The notes beneath the pieces are model-generated. The model ran no database searches. It was not told where the DNA came from and saw nothing but the letters and a program-made list of their open reading frames with translations. This document shows, piece by piece, positions 8,884 to 23,550 of a DNA stretch of 64,000 bases; the first letter of the stretch is position 1, and the number at the start of each line of letters is the position of its first letter. Source of the stretch: Hyphomicrobiales bacterium (GTDB taxonomy: Bacteria > Pseudomonadota > Alphaproteobacteria > Rhizobiales > Xanthobacteraceae). The stretch lies in the NCBI GenBank assembly GCA_017305555.1, contig JAFKKM010000018.1, positions 27,969-91,968 on the forward strand, in the 5' to 3' direction. Made by a program: the position numbers and the translations under genes.

Positions 8884-8921
8884 CAAGAGCCGTCGTCGGG
8901 ACGATGCGACGACGGCTCTTG
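8884..8921 (-). terminator. 15-bp perfect stem-loop, probable terminator
   Basis: Arms 8884-8898 and 8907-8921 are perfectly complementary with the 8-base loop GGACGATG. Read on the minus strand the stem is followed by GATTTTC, a short T-rich tail. It may end transcripts arriving from the His-rich gene or insulate the HerA-like gene. Confidence 0.5.
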
Positions 8922-9074
8922 TACGCAACACTGGAGGCCACATTCACCCGGCCGAATGAAAATCTGTCATGCTTGGGTGAATGATCTGCAAATTCTTACG
9001 GTCGGATGAGCCAAAGGGCGCGCCATCCGATCGATGAAAAATATGCTTTCGGCGAATAAATACTAGGTAGGAGA

Positions 9075-9104
9075 GGTGCTCGGTTAGTCTCTCAACCGAG
9101 CACC
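9075..9104 (-). terminator. 11-bp perfect stem-loop after the His-rich gene
   Basis: Arms 9075-9085 and 9094-9104 are perfectly complementary around the loop AGTCTCTC. It lies 12 bases beyond the stop of the minus-strand gene at 9116. No strong U-tract follows, so termination efficiency is uncertain. Confidence 0.5.
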
Positions 9105-9115
9105 AATTCGCGGTC

Positions 9116-9373
9116 TCATCTGTAATGGCGATGCCGGGAGTGCGACCATCCGCGATGGCGCCCGACGTACCAGCCTCGATGCAGGCCGCGATTGCCGTGC
9201 CAGCCGTGATGGCGACCGCGATGTCCATGCGCGTGCCCATGGCCGCCCCGGACCTGGAGCAGATCGGAAGCTCCCTCGATATGTTTGGCAGCGGGCGTGG
9301 CCGCGCTTGCCGTGCCGGCGGTAGCAAGGGCAAGAGCCGCGACAGCGGCCCAGGCGAGCAAACGTATTTTCAT
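9116..9373 (-). CDS. Small secreted His/Gly/Arg-rich protein
   Basis: This 85-residue protein has a clear Sec signal peptide (MKIRLLAWAAVAALALATAG, cleavage near ASA). Its mature part is very rich in His, Gly, Arg and Trp, with repeated HRG/HRGW units. AAGGAG upstream supports the start at 9373. Such peptides are common in Bradyrhizobium-group genomes and are usually unannotated. Metal binding through histidines is an inference from composition only. Confidence 0.7.
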   Translation of the reverse strand: MKIRLLAWAAVAALALATAGTASAATPAAKHIEGASDLLQVRGGHGHAHGHRGRHHGWHGNRGLHRGWYVGRHRGWSHSRHRHYR

Positions 9374-9582
9374 GGAGGCTCCTTCGGATTGATAGCAGCA
9401 GACAACGGAGTGGAACCGATCTGGTTCCAGGCTACGCCCAGAGAGGCGGCAACCGGCGACTTGCAAACCGAAAAGGGGCCATCTAAAAGGACGGCCAACG
9501 AATGCGATCCGAAATCTGCCGACCAGCAGATGGAAAAGGCTTTAGGAATTATATCTAAAACCTTGTACTCATTCGTATTCAT

Positions 9583-9656
9583 TGGGGAATGGTGTAACGG
9601 TAGCACAACAGACTCTGACTCTGTTTGTCTTGGTTCGAATCCAGGTTCCCCAGCCA
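9583..9656 (+). tRNA. tRNA-Gln (anticodon CTG)
   Basis: The cloverleaf can be drawn from sequence: acceptor TGGGGAA (9583-9589) pairs with TTCCCCA (9646-9652). The anticodon stem ACAGA/TCTGT encloses the loop CTCTGAC with anticodon CTG, the T-arm contains GGTTCGAATCC, and the encoded end is GCCA. The 3' 18 bases are repeated at 16211-16228. Confidence 0.95.
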
Positions 9657-9657
9657 C
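9640..9657 (+). repeat. Proximal 18-bp direct repeat at tRNA-Gln 3' end (putative att)
   Basis: TCCAGGTTCCCCAGCCAC covers the T-arm distal strand, acceptor strand and CCA of tRNA-Gln. An identical copy lies at 16211-16228. Site-specific integrases commonly use tRNA 3' ends as attachment sites. Confidence 0.6.
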
Positions 9658-10337
9658 ACTTCAAACTGCCATCAATATCTTGATCTGAAGCGCTTTTCTG
9701 CTCGCGACAGCTATCGATTGTGGATCACCTTTGTGGCCATGCAAGCGAGCAAAATACCATCGTAGTGCAACCGTCTCAGCGCGCGCTAAAGCGCTCGACG
9801 GATGGGGACAGGCATTTCCGATTCGACCGGCTTTTGTGAGGCTCTCTTGGGCCGACATGAGCACTCGCGGTTCGGGTCACGGCCCGCCGGTAAGCAGAGA
9901 GCATCATCCAAACACCCTTGCTGAGAGCCGGTGGCATGGCTCCGATGCTGGCAGACGCCTCACGGGCGTGAGTGGTGGTTTCGATGGCCTGAGCTTCCTG
10001 CACGAAAGCAATTCGCAGCGGCAAGGATGGGAGTGCTGCGCGCGGGCTTTCAGTTTCTTGGATTGATATTCGACTGACCGATTGCTGGATGTACCGCCAG
10101 GTACGCCCTCGTTTGTCTGACCGAACAACACAGCACGGACGGCTGATGCGGGAGAGTCGGACATTCGCTTCAAAACGAGGACGCGCCTGAAGAGTTGGTC
10201 CCGAGGCCTCGCAACGAAGACAACTGGTTACAGGGTGGCGGCAATCTTGGGTTGCGTCGGCGGCTGTTTGGGGTTTAACAAAACATTAAAAGAGCGAGGG
10301 CGGAGCATCGCGTCGGCCACGACGGAGGAGCATCGGG
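9658..10337. other. Intergenic stretch at the left end of the putative island
   Basis: About 680 bases with only short, unconvincing open frames on both strands and no recognised integrase or transposase remnant. It presumably contains the promoter of the autotransporter gene; an AT-rich run (AACAAAACATTAAAAGAG) lies about 60 bases before its start. Confidence 0.4.
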
Positions 10338-15869
<5,532 letters not shown>

Positions 15870-16471
15870 CGGGAACTGGAAAATTTGCGCAGCAAGCGAG
15901 CGTCGGTAGCTGATAGCCCGGGGCTGACGTCCCGTTCCTTCGGACGGTTCTGAAGAGTTTCATCGGGAGTCCACTGGCCATCGCATCGGGTGGTGGCAAC
16001 TCATGCCGGTGGTGGATACGTCCACTCCACAAATCGGCCGTCAGGATTAGAACGGATCATCTTGCAGGCCGGGGGAGAGGCGGGGCTCTCCATTCGGTGC
16101 ACGCCTTCCGGAGGTAGGGCTGCGATAGGCAGTAAGTCCCTCGCACCCCTATCTCGCCGCGTACGGGTTGTGCGGAACAAAAAATAACCAGCTTTCGGAC
16201 GCTGACGAACTCCAGGTTCCCCAGCCACTGCCTGCCACCCAGGCGAGCGTCATGTCCGATTCGGTCGGCAATCTCCCCATTTCACCGCGATGCATCAGGT
16301 TGCAGGACTGTCGCGTTCTGGCTCCGCACGTAGGGGTTTTCCATGTCTATGGTACCGCGCGACATGGCATTCGCGGCGAACCATTGCATTTTTGCCACAT
16401 TTGACCACAAATCCACCATCTTTACGCAACCCTTCGTTGCGTCCGGTTCCATTAGTTGTTAGCGAAAATCC
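15870..16471. other. Intergenic region containing the distal att-like repeat
   Basis: About 600 bases with no convincing gene. It holds the duplicated tRNA-Gln 3' end at 16211-16228 and, beyond it, an AT-richer stretch (16380-16470) that should contain the promoter of the tolC-like gene. Confidence 0.45.
16211..16228 (+). repeat. Distal 18-bp direct repeat of tRNA-Gln 3' end (putative att)
   Basis: Identical over 18 bases to 9640-9657, in the same orientation, but without the rest of the tRNA. This is what is left at the far junction when an element integrates into a tRNA 3' end. No integrase gene is seen between the copies. Confidence 0.6.
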
Positions 16472-18025
16472 ATGCGATATTTTAAAGCCCTTTTTACAGC
16501 TACTGGTTTTTTGATCACGGTTTGCTCGCCAGCTTCGGCGGAGCCATTTTCGATCCGTGACGCAATCAATCAAGCGGTCAAGACCAACCCCGGGGTCGGC
16601 GAAGCGTCGGCTAACCGGCGGGCGACCGAGGCCGAACTTCGGCAAAGCCAGGGCGCATTGCTCCCGCAGATCAGGTTGCAAGCCGACGCCGGCCCGGAGA
16701 AGCTGACGCAATATATTGTGCCGGCCCCTGCGAACAACGGCCGTTATTTGAACGGGCGGGAAGCATCAGTCGTTATCCGGCAAACGCTGTTCGACGGTAT
16801 GTCTTCGATCAACGAGGTGTGGCGACAGGCAGCGCGGGTGAATGCTGCGTCCTATCGCGTATTGGAACGGACCGAACTGATCGCACTCGATGCGGCGGAA
16901 GCCTATATCGACGTGACGCGATATACCCGTTTAGTGGCGTTGGCCGAGCAGAACCTCAAGGTTCACCTCGGCGTCCGCAAGAACGTGCTGGCACGTTTTT
17001 CGGGTGGGCGATCTGGTGAGGGCGACACCCAGCAGGCCGAGGAACGGGTGGCGGCGGCCCAGGCGACGCTCGCGGACTTTCGGTTGAGCCTCGATTATGC
17101 GCGCGCCAAGTATCGCAAGACGGTGGGGCTTGAGCCCTACAATATGCGCTTCCCGGGGCGGCTGCCGGCAATGCCGGCGAGCAAAAATGCCTCGTTGGAC
17201 ATCGCTTTCAAATATAATCCGACGATTCGCGCGGCCGGCGCCGATGTAGAGGCTGCCAAGCGCGCGTTCGATTCGACCGCGGGAGCATTCGTGCCCACCG
17301 TGGCGCTCGAAGGTCGCGCGCTACGGGGAGCTGATTCGATCGTCTATCCCGGACAGCGCGACGAAGTCAGCGGCAAGATCGTGATGAGCTGGGATATCTT
17401 CCGCGGCGGCCAGGATACCTGGAAGCGGGCGGAAGCTGCGGAGCGTATGGTCGAGGAGCAACACAAGCACGCGAGGCTTCAGCGCGAGGCACTCGAGTCG
17501 CTCGACAAGGCATGGGCAGCGCGTACCATTACGACCGAGCGAGCAGCCGCGTTGCTGCGCGATGTCGAAGCGGCCCGGCGGACGTTCGCGGCCTATAACA
17601 AGGAATACGAACTCGGCCAGCGCACCCTGATCGATCTGCTCAACGCGCAAAATCAGTACTTCAACGCCCAGGTGTCGCTGGTGTCGGCGCGCGGCGTCAC
17701 GGTGTTTGCGGATTACCAGTTGCTGGCCGCCATGGGGCAGCTCCTGCACCACCTCAAGACGGCAAAGCCACCGGAAGCCGATCCGCTTGAGAATGGACCG
17801 GTTGGCTTTATTCCGATCAAGTTCCCGCTGATTCTCCTCCATGCACCTGAGCCTGGTTCGGAGCCGCTGAATGCTGTTGCGCCGATCCCGATGTGGTCGT
17901 CGCCGTTCGCCCCGCAGGTTGAGCCGCGCGCTGTTACGTTTGGCGATCGCTGGTCCGCGGCCGCGCCGCCGGCTGGCAAGGACGCGACGTTGGCGAATGC
18001 CGGAAGGGCTGGCGCAGCGCGCTAG
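16472..18025 (+). CDS. TolC-family outer-membrane factor of type I secretion
   Basis: This 517-residue protein has a signal peptide ending near PASAEP (about residue 24) and two homologous TolC-type halves rich in long helices: SIRDAINQAVKTNPGV with the Q/E-rich helix, then a second unit near residue 240 (LDIAFKYNPTIRAAGADV). The conserved GQRTLIDLLNAQNQYFNAQ lies near residue 390. It forms the outer-membrane channel-tunnel. It heads the secretion genes for the adhesin at 24218 and corresponds to LapE of Pseudomonas Lap systems. The C-terminal ~90 residues are a Pro/Ala-rich extension unlike the core family. Confidence 0.9.
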   Translation: MRYFKALFTATGFLITVCSPASAEPFSIRDAINQAVKTNPGVGEASANRRATEAELRQSQGALLPQIRLQADAGPEKLTQYIVPAPANNGRYLNGREASVVIRQTLFDGMSSINEVWRQAARVNAASYRVLERTELIALDAAEAYIDVTRYTRLVALAEQNLKVHLGVRKNVLARFSGGRSGEGDTQQAEERVAAAQATLADFRLSLDYARAKYRKTVGLEPYNMRFPGRLPAMPASKNASLDIAFKYNPTIRAAGADVEAAKRAFDSTAGAFVPTVALEGRALRGADSIVYPGQRDEVSGKIVMSWDIFRGGQDTWKRAEAAERMVEEQHKHARLQREALESLDKAWAARTITTERAAALLRDVEAARRTFAAYNKEYELGQRTLIDLLNAQNQYFNAQVSLVSARGVTVFADYQLLAAMGQLLHHLKTAKPPEADPLENGPVGFIPIKFPLILLHAPEPGSEPLNAVAPIPMWSSPFAPQVEPRAVTFGDRWSAAAPPAGKDATLANAGRAGAAR

Positions 18026-18255
18026 CAGGCCGGTTTGGGTGACGGTACCGGCCGGCACGGCTTAGGCACGCCGGGGAGACGGCCAGGTCACGGCGTTCAG
18101 ATTCCAAAATTTACTCTATGTTAGGGTTTTGCCTGGCGCTCGCACAAATTGCGGGCGGCTTGACGCATTTTACAATAAGTTGCGCTGACTTTGCCGCAAA
18201 ACCATTTTCGCCCCGACCTGCACAGCAAGGATGCGTGCGCATTACCGAGGCTCCA

Positions 18256-20469
18256 TTGAATATTCAGCCGCACAAGCTCGAACTCGATTTAAATGGCGAC
18301 GTCGCGGAGAGGCCTCTCGAGAACGCCGGCCATATCGACGATCCGCTATCGGATAGCTTGTTGTATCTCGCGCGGTTGCACGGCCGCGCGCTGAGCAAGG
18401 AGGCCTTGATCTCCGGCTTGCCGGTTCAAGGCAAGTTGACGCTGGCGCATTATGAGCGCGCCGCCCAACGCGCGGGGCTGGATGCGGAGCTGTCTGAGAA
18501 ACGGTTGGCGGATATTCCAGCTCTGGTTCTTCCGGCAGTGTTGCTGTTTCACGACGGATCGACGCGCATTCTACTCAAGATCGATCACGATAACGGGCAC
18601 GCCACGCTGGCCAATCCGTCCGGCCCGGATGGCGACGCGATGGAGCGCCTTGAGGCGATCGAGAAGCAATATTCCGGTTTCGCCTACTACGTTCGCCCTG
18701 CGGTGATGGCCGACCCGCGGGCTGTCGCCAGCGGCGACTTGCCCAAGAAGCATTGGTTCTGGTCGGTGGCCGGTCGTTTCGGCGCCAATTACATCCACGT
18801 CGCGGTCGCCGCGCTGATTGTCAACGTTCTCGCGATCGCCGCGCCGCTGTTCACGATGAGCGTCTACGACCGCGTCATTCCTAACGGGGCGATCCCCTCG
18901 CTGGTCGCGCTCGGCATCGGCCTGATGATCGCAATCGTATTCGATTTCGTGCTGCGCGTGGTACGCAGCCGGATCATCGACATGACCGGCAAGAAGATGG
19001 ACGTTGTCCTTTCGGCGGAAATCTTTGAACACGTCATGTCGGTGAGGTCGGAGCAGCGCCCGCCGTCCGTCGGCATTCTCGCCAACCAGATGCGCGACTT
19101 CGATTCGGTTCGTGAATTCTTCACGTCGGGAACGGTGGTCTCGGCGACTGATCTAGTCTTCGCGGTGCTGTTCATCACGATCCTGTTCATCATTGCCGGT
19201 CCGCTGGCGTGGATTCCATTGATCATGCTGCCGATCATGATCGCCGTCGGCGTGGTTCTGCAACGGCCGCTGGATCGGTCGATGCGCAAGTTGCAAGCGG
19301 AATCGGCCGCACGCCACGGCATCCTGATCGAGTCGTTGAGTGGCTTGGAGACGTTGCGCGCCGTCGGCGGCGAGGCGCGCGCGCAAACGATCTGGGAGCG
19401 TTCGGTCGCCGCGAGCGCGCGCTCGGGTGAGGAGGTGCAGTTCTGGTCGTCGCTGGCACTGACCAGCGCAAGCACTGCGACGCAGTTGACCAATCTGTTG
19501 CTGGTCGTCGGTGGCGTCTTCCTGATCCTGGACGGCAAGCTTTCGGTCGGCGCGCTGGTTGCCGCCAATATGCTCTCGGGGCGCGTGCTCGGTCCGATCG
19601 CCGGCATCGCGGCAGTGATTACCCGCGCGACGCAGACCTACACCGCGCTTCGATCGATCGATCGTCTGATGCAACTGGAGCGGGAGCGTCCCGCTGACAA
19701 GATCTTCGTCGCGCGCGAGATCAAGCATGGCAGCATCGATTTCAAGAATGTGAGTTTCTCCTATCCTGAGAGCGCGACCAAGGCGCTGGACGGTATTTCG
19801 TTCAGCATCAAGCCGGGCGAGAAGGTCGGCATCATCGGGCGCATCGGGTCGGGCAAAACCACTGTCGGCAAGCTGGTGACCGGATTCTATCCGCCCGCCG
19901 AAGGCAGCATTCAAGTCGATGGCATCGACGTTCGCCAATATGATCCCGCGGATTTGCGGGCCGGCGTCGGCTTCCTGTTGCAGGATGTCGATCTGTTCTA
20001 CGGCAAGCTGCGCGACAACATCACGCTGGGACGGCCGACGGCCACCGACGAGGATATCTTGGCGGCGGCGCGGCTATCTGGCGTTGAGAGTTTTATCGCC
20101 GGTCATCCACAGGGCTACGATATGATGATCGCCGAAGGCGGGCGCAGCCTGTCCGGCGGGCAAAAGCAGGCGATTGGATTGGCGCGCGTGTTGATACGCC
20201 AGCCGCGCATTCTCTTTCTTGACGAGCCGACGGCGCATTTCGATGTTCGCAGCGAAGCCGAATTTCTTGAGCGCTTGAAGGGGCTGGCGAAGGAGAGGAT
20301 GACCATTGTTGTCTCCACACATCGTCCTTCGCTCCTTACGCTCGTCGATCGCATCCTGGTGTTCGACAACGGCAAGATCGTTGCCGATGGTCCGGCCGCG
20401 CAAATCCTGACGCGGTTGCGCGGGCCCGCCGCAGCGCCCGCTCCGACGAGGCCGGCCAATGCAGTCTGA
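18256..20469 (+). CDS. Type I secretion ABC transporter (LapB-like, degenerate C39 domain)
   Basis: This 737-residue protein combines three parts. First is an N-terminal C39-peptidase-like domain without the catalytic cysteine (DSLLYLARLHGRALS), which in RTX exporters binds substrate rather than cutting it. Next is a six-helix ABC membrane domain. Last is an ATPase with Walker A IGRIGSGKTT, signature LSGGQKQ and Walker B ILFLDEP. It exports the adhesin directly from cytoplasm to surface with the HlyD- and TolC-like partners. TTG at 18256 with GAGG five bases upstream is preferred and gives family-typical length; the frame is open to an ATG at 18118, which lacks a ribosome site. Its end overlaps the next gene by 11 bases. 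Confidence 0.9.
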   Translation: MNIQPHKLELDLNGDVAERPLENAGHIDDPLSDSLLYLARLHGRALSKEALISGLPVQGKLTLAHYERAAQRAGLDAELSEKRLADIPALVLPAVLLFHDGSTRILLKIDHDNGHATLANPSGPDGDAMERLEAIEKQYSGFAYYVRPAVMADPRAVASGDLPKKHWFWSVAGRFGANYIHVAVAALIVNVLAIAAPLFTMSVYDRVIPNGAIPSLVALGIGLMIAIVFDFVLRVVRSRIIDMTGKKMDVVLSAEIFEHVMSVRSEQRPPSVGILANQMRDFDSVREFFTSGTVVSATDLVFAVLFITILFIIAGPLAWIPLIMLPIMIAVGVVLQRPLDRSMRKLQAESAARHGILIESLSGLETLRAVGGEARAQTIWERSVAASARSGEEVQFWSSLALTSASTATQLTNLLLVVGGVFLILDGKLSVGALVAANMLSGRVLGPIAGIAAVITRATQTYTALRSIDRLMQLERERPADKIFVAREIKHGSIDFKNVSFSYPESATKALDGISFSIKPGEKVGIIGRIGSGKTTVGKLVTGFYPPAEGSIQVDGIDVRQYDPADLRAGVGFLLQDVDLFYGKLRDNITLGRPTATDEDILAAARLSGVESFIAGHPQGYDMMIAEGGRSLSGGQKQAIGLARVLIRQPRILFLDEPTAHFDVRSEAEFLERLKGLAKERMTIVVSTHRPSLLTLVDRILVFDNGKIVADGPAAQILTRLRGPAAAPAPTRPANAV

Positions 20470-21790
20470 TTTCGCATTCTCGAACGATATCCGCGCCGCA
20501 ATCTATCTGCGTACACCGCGGACCTCGCGCATGTTGCTCTTTACGTCGCTGGCGTTGCTGGTGGCGTTTTTCGTGTGGGCGCATTTCGCCGTGCTGGACG
20601 AGGTGAAGCGCGGCAACGGCCGGGTGATTCCGTCGCGTCAGATGCAGGTGGTGCAGTCACTTGAGGGCGGCATCATCAGCGAGTTGATGGTGCAGGAGGG
20701 GGCTATTGTCGCCAAGGACCAGCCGCTCGCTCGCATCGAAGATACCAATTTCGCGTCGCAGTTCGGCGAAATCCGCGAACGCCGCAGCGCTATGGCCGCG
20801 CGGGTCGAGCGTCTCGAGGCTGAAACCCAGGGAGCCAGCAAGGTCGATTTCGGAAGCGAATTGAGCGAGCTTGCGCCGCGCGCGGTGGAAACCGAGAAGA
20901 GCGTTTTCGACGCGCACATGCGCAAGCTGGCGCAGGACACCGACGTCATCGCGCAGCAGGAAACGCAGAAAAAGAAAGAGATCGACGAGCTGCACGCGAC
21001 CGAAACCCGGTTTTCGGAAACGCTCGCTTTGCTCAATCGTGAATCCGAACTGACCCGCAAGCTTTACAACCAGAAGGTCGTTCCTGAAATCGAGATGCTG
21101 CGCGTCGAACGTCAAGCGACCGACATGCGTGGCCAGCTCGCGGTGGTGCGCGCCACCATCGTGAAGACCCAGGCCGCGGTCAGCGAAGCGCACGCGCGAC
21201 TTCTGAATATTGCGACCGCATTCAAGGCGCAGGCGGAGGACGATCTCGCCAAGTCGCGGGCCGATCTCGCCGTGCTCGATGAGAACATCAAATCGGCGCA
21301 GGATCGCGTGCGCCGCACGGAATTGCGTTCACCGGTGCGCGGGATCGTCAACAAGCTCAACGTCACGACCATCGGCGCGGTGGTGGCGCCGGGCGCGAGC
21401 CTGATGGAAATCGTGCCGCTCGATGATACGCTGCTGGTCGAAGGTCGGATCCGTCCGCAGGACATCGCGTTCATTCGCCCGAACCACGAAGCCGTGGTCA
21501 AGCTCAGCGCCTATGACTCGTCGGTCTACGGTTCGTTGCACGGCAAGGTCGAGCGCATCAGCGCCGATACCATCACCGACGACAAGGGTGATAAGAACGA
21601 ACGCGGCGAAACGTTCTATCGCGTGATCGTCCGGACCGAGAAGAACCACCTCGGAACGGAGCAAAATCCATTGCCTATCATTCCGGGCATGGTGGCAACG
21701 GTCGAAATCCTCACCGGCAAGAAGACGGTGCTCGACTACATCATCAAGCCGGCGCGAACGCTGCGGAACGAGGCGCTGCGCGAGCATTGA
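20459..21790 (+). CDS. HlyD-family periplasmic adaptor of type I secretion (LapC-like)
   Basis: This 443-residue membrane-fusion protein has one inner-membrane segment (about residues 24-42, LLFTSLALLVAFFVWAHFAV). The first lipoyl half is VVQSLEGGIISELMVQEGAIV, followed by a long charged coiled coil (about 95-285), then the second lipoyl half and a beta-barrel with the family signature near YRVIVRTEKNHL. It bridges the ABC protein and the TolC-like channel. The 11-base overlap with the ABC gene indicates translational coupling. Confidence 0.92.
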   Translation: MQSDFAFSNDIRAAIYLRTPRTSRMLLFTSLALLVAFFVWAHFAVLDEVKRGNGRVIPSRQMQVVQSLEGGIISELMVQEGAIVAKDQPLARIEDTNFASQFGEIRERRSAMAARVERLEAETQGASKVDFGSELSELAPRAVETEKSVFDAHMRKLAQDTDVIAQQETQKKKEIDELHATETRFSETLALLNRESELTRKLYNQKVVPEIEMLRVERQATDMRGQLAVVRATIVKTQAAVSEAHARLLNIATAFKAQAEDDLAKSRADLAVLDENIKSAQDRVRRTELRSPVRGIVNKLNVTTIGAVVAPGASLMEIVPLDDTLLVEGRIRPQDIAFIRPNHEAVVKLSAYDSSVYGSLHGKVERISADTITDDKGDKNERGETFYRVIVRTEKNHLGTEQNPLPIIPGMVATVEILTGKKTVLDYIIKPARTLRNEALREH

Positions 21791-22023
21791 CGCGCGTGGG
21801 TTCGTCAAGGTCAACAATGTCTAAACGCGCGTGGTGTGACGAATTGCGTAAAATTGCAGGTGTTTCGCACGTCGTCTTTTAAGCCAGAAATCCAACTTTC
21901 CCCGACAATAAACGCGTTTTAACGCGGCTGAAGCGGTCTGGATTCTACCGTCGCTCCATAAAGATCAGGAGCAGGTACGACGTTCAAACGCCGACCGATG
22001 CTCCGGACAACGGGGCGTCGATC
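21791..22023. other. Gap before the LapG-like gene
   Basis: No gene seen. A small palindrome (CGCGTT at 21913-21918, AACGCG at 21921-21926) lies in an otherwise AT-richer stretch that could hold a separate promoter for the protease gene. Confidence 0.3.
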
Positions 22024-23004
22024 ATGTTGCGTATCAATTTTGCGCGTGTTTCCGCGCGCGTCATGGGATGTTTAACCGTATTGTTTTTGGTGGCCGGGAC
22101 AGGCAACCCGGCCGAGTCGAAACCCCGCGCCAAATCGTCGCCGGAATTCTCGACGATCGATGACGCTCCATCGGCTTTTGCGCGTCCACCGGTTCGCTTC
22201 TTCACCATCAACGGGGTTCTCGCCAAGCATGATCGGCATTCATTCGGACCGACCCGGTTTGCAAGTGCCGGTTTTTTTGAGGGTGACGTCGCCGTGATGG
22301 CCGATAGCCAGCCGGCCCCGGCGTTGCCGGAGGTCAGCAGGGAGCCGTTCGGCCTTTTTACCTTCCGTGCGCCGGAGGGCGTATTGTGGACCAAGTGGCG
22401 TGCGGTCCAGGCCGCGATGAGCAGGGAAGCCGAGCAGATCAGCCGTTGCAAGGAGACGGATGACTGCCCGCCGGCGGCGCGGAAATTTGCGGACGCAGTT
22501 CAAGCTGCCTCGTCCGGCGATCTGCGCGCGCGGGTCGAGACCGTCAACATCAGAATCAATCAAGCCATTCGCTATGTCAGCGACTATCAGCAGTTCGGCG
22601 TTGCGGATCGATGGAGTTCGCCGCTGGAGGCATTGGCCTCGGGCATGGGCGACTGTGAGGATTATGCGATCGTTAAGTATGGCGTTCTGCGCGGGGCCGG
22701 AGTGGCGGAAACGGACCTGAAGGTGTTGCTGGTCCGCGATCTGGCCGTGCGGCAGGATCATGCGGTACTCGCGGTTCGCATCGACGGGCGCTGGCTTGTG
22801 CTCGACAATCGGCGTGCCGCGCTGCTGGAGACCAACGACCTGCCGCATTTCATGCCGCTGTTCGCAATCGATCAGGCCGGCGTCAGTTTGTTCGCTGCGC
22901 CCTATGCCTCGCGGATGCATCACGAGAGTGAAACCGAACTCTTGCCGGCGGCAAATGACGCGGCCTATGCGGGTGGCGGTCAGACCCTTCAGCTTTTGTT
23001 GTGA
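22024..23004 (+). CDS. LapG-like periplasmic cysteine protease (bacterial transglutaminase-like, BTLCP)
   Basis: This 326-residue protein has an N-terminal hydrophobic export signal (VMGCLTVLFLVAGTG, residues 13-27) and a transglutaminase-like cysteine proteinase core. The catalytic triad is readable as C211 in GMGDCEDYA, H246 in RQDHAVLA and D261 in WLVLDNR. In Pseudomonas fluorescens LapG cleaves the giant adhesin LapA after a dialanine when c-di-GMP is low, releasing cells from a surface. Here the gene lies between the secretion apparatus and a giant adhesin carrying a matching site, so the same job is inferred. The calcium dependence of known LapG proteins cannot be judged from sequence. 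Confidence 0.9.
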   Translation: MLRINFARVSARVMGCLTVLFLVAGTGNPAESKPRAKSSPEFSTIDDAPSAFARPPVRFFTINGVLAKHDRHSFGPTRFASAGFFEGDVAVMADSQPAPALPEVSREPFGLFTFRAPEGVLWTKWRAVQAAMSREAEQISRCKETDDCPPAARKFADAVQAASSGDLRARVETVNIRINQAIRYVSDYQQFGVADRWSSPLEALASGMGDCEDYAIVKYGVLRGAGVAETDLKVLLVRDLAVRQDHAVLAVRIDGRWLVLDNRRAALLETNDLPHFMPLFAIDQAGVSLFAAPYASRMHHESETELLPAANDAAYAGGGQTLQLLL

Positions 23005-23124
23005 CAGGTCTGAAAACCCCATCGGAAGCAGCGTAACGGCGCATCTCATGCTGGCGATGACTTGTGTCCATCGCAGATTTCCGATCATATCCGGACTCAG
23101 CCCATGGTTGTGAGGAGGGGACGG

Positions 23125-23475
23125 ATGCGGTGCGGATACGGAGTGATGCTCGGCCTTCTGGTGACGCCGCTTTTGTTGTGTGGACCGTCCAAGGCGACCG
23201 CTGGCGGTTGGGTGGCGGCAGGGGCCAACTTTGCGATCTCGTGTGAGAATGGCGCCGACTATCGACTTCGCGCTGATCGCGCCAGCTTCCCCGGGGACGT
23301 TGTGACCGGGCATTTCTATTTGTCGCGGCACCGCGGTTTGCCTGTGCGGTTGATCCCGATGGGTGAGGGCTATCGTTACGCCGGTCGCGGCATCTGGCTC
23401 GACGGCATTCGCGAACATGCATTGCTTTACTTGAGCAAGTATCGTCCGCTGGCCTGCGTGGTATCTCGTCTTTGA
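23125..23475 (+). CDS. Small secreted protein in the adhesin locus, unknown function
   Basis: This 116-residue protein has a signal sequence (GVMLGLLVTPLLLCGPSKATAG, residues about 7-27) and a mature domain with two further cysteines, one in ISCENGAD and one in LACVV. GAGGAGG about 8 bases upstream supports the start at 23125; ATG at 23104 is possible. It lies 120 bases after the LapG-like gene and ahead of the adhesin, so a role in adhesin processing or surface display is possible, but no family was recognised. Confidence 0.65.
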   Translation: MRCGYGVMLGLLVTPLLLCGPSKATAGGWVAAGANFAISCENGADYRLRADRASFPGDVVTGHFYLSRHRGLPVRLIPMGEGYRYAGRGIWLDGIREHALLYLSKYRPLACVVSRL

Positions 23476-23526
23476 GAGGTTTCCACTGAGGCGCGCCATC
23501 GGACGCGATACGAGGGTGTGAGATAC

Positions 23527-23550
23527 CGGGCGCGCGGCATCGCGCGCCCG
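23527..23550 (+). terminator. 10-bp GC-rich stem-loop after the small secreted protein gene
   Basis: CGGGCGCGCG (23527-23536) and CGCGCGCCCG (23541-23550) form a perfect stem with the loop GCAT, 52 bases past the stop at 23475. It has no U-tract, so it may be a terminator or a stability element. Confidence 0.45.

Larger units (their letters stand above)
8753..9115. other. Intergenic region with two perfect hairpins
   Basis: No convincing gene is present. It holds two perfect inverted repeats, listed separately (8884-8921 and 9075-9104), and otherwise nothing recognised. The divergent promoter for the HerA-like gene should lie just above 8752. Confidence 0.5.

Noticed and set aside
9731..10066. 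111-codon plus-strand frame between tRNA-Gln and the autotransporter
   Set aside because: No domain, no good ribosome site, and competing minus-strand frames of equal length. I looked for an integrase fragment here and could not support one.
16001..16228. 75-codon minus-strand frame starting in the duplicated tRNA-Gln end
   Set aside because: Its MAGEPG start is the reverse complement of the tRNA 3' end, a familiar artefact and not a gene start.
18118..18255. Longer start for the type I secretion ABC protein
   Set aside because: ATG 18118 has no ribosome site and the added 46 residues look neither like a signal nor like the family; TTG 18256 with GAGG fits better, though this is not certain.
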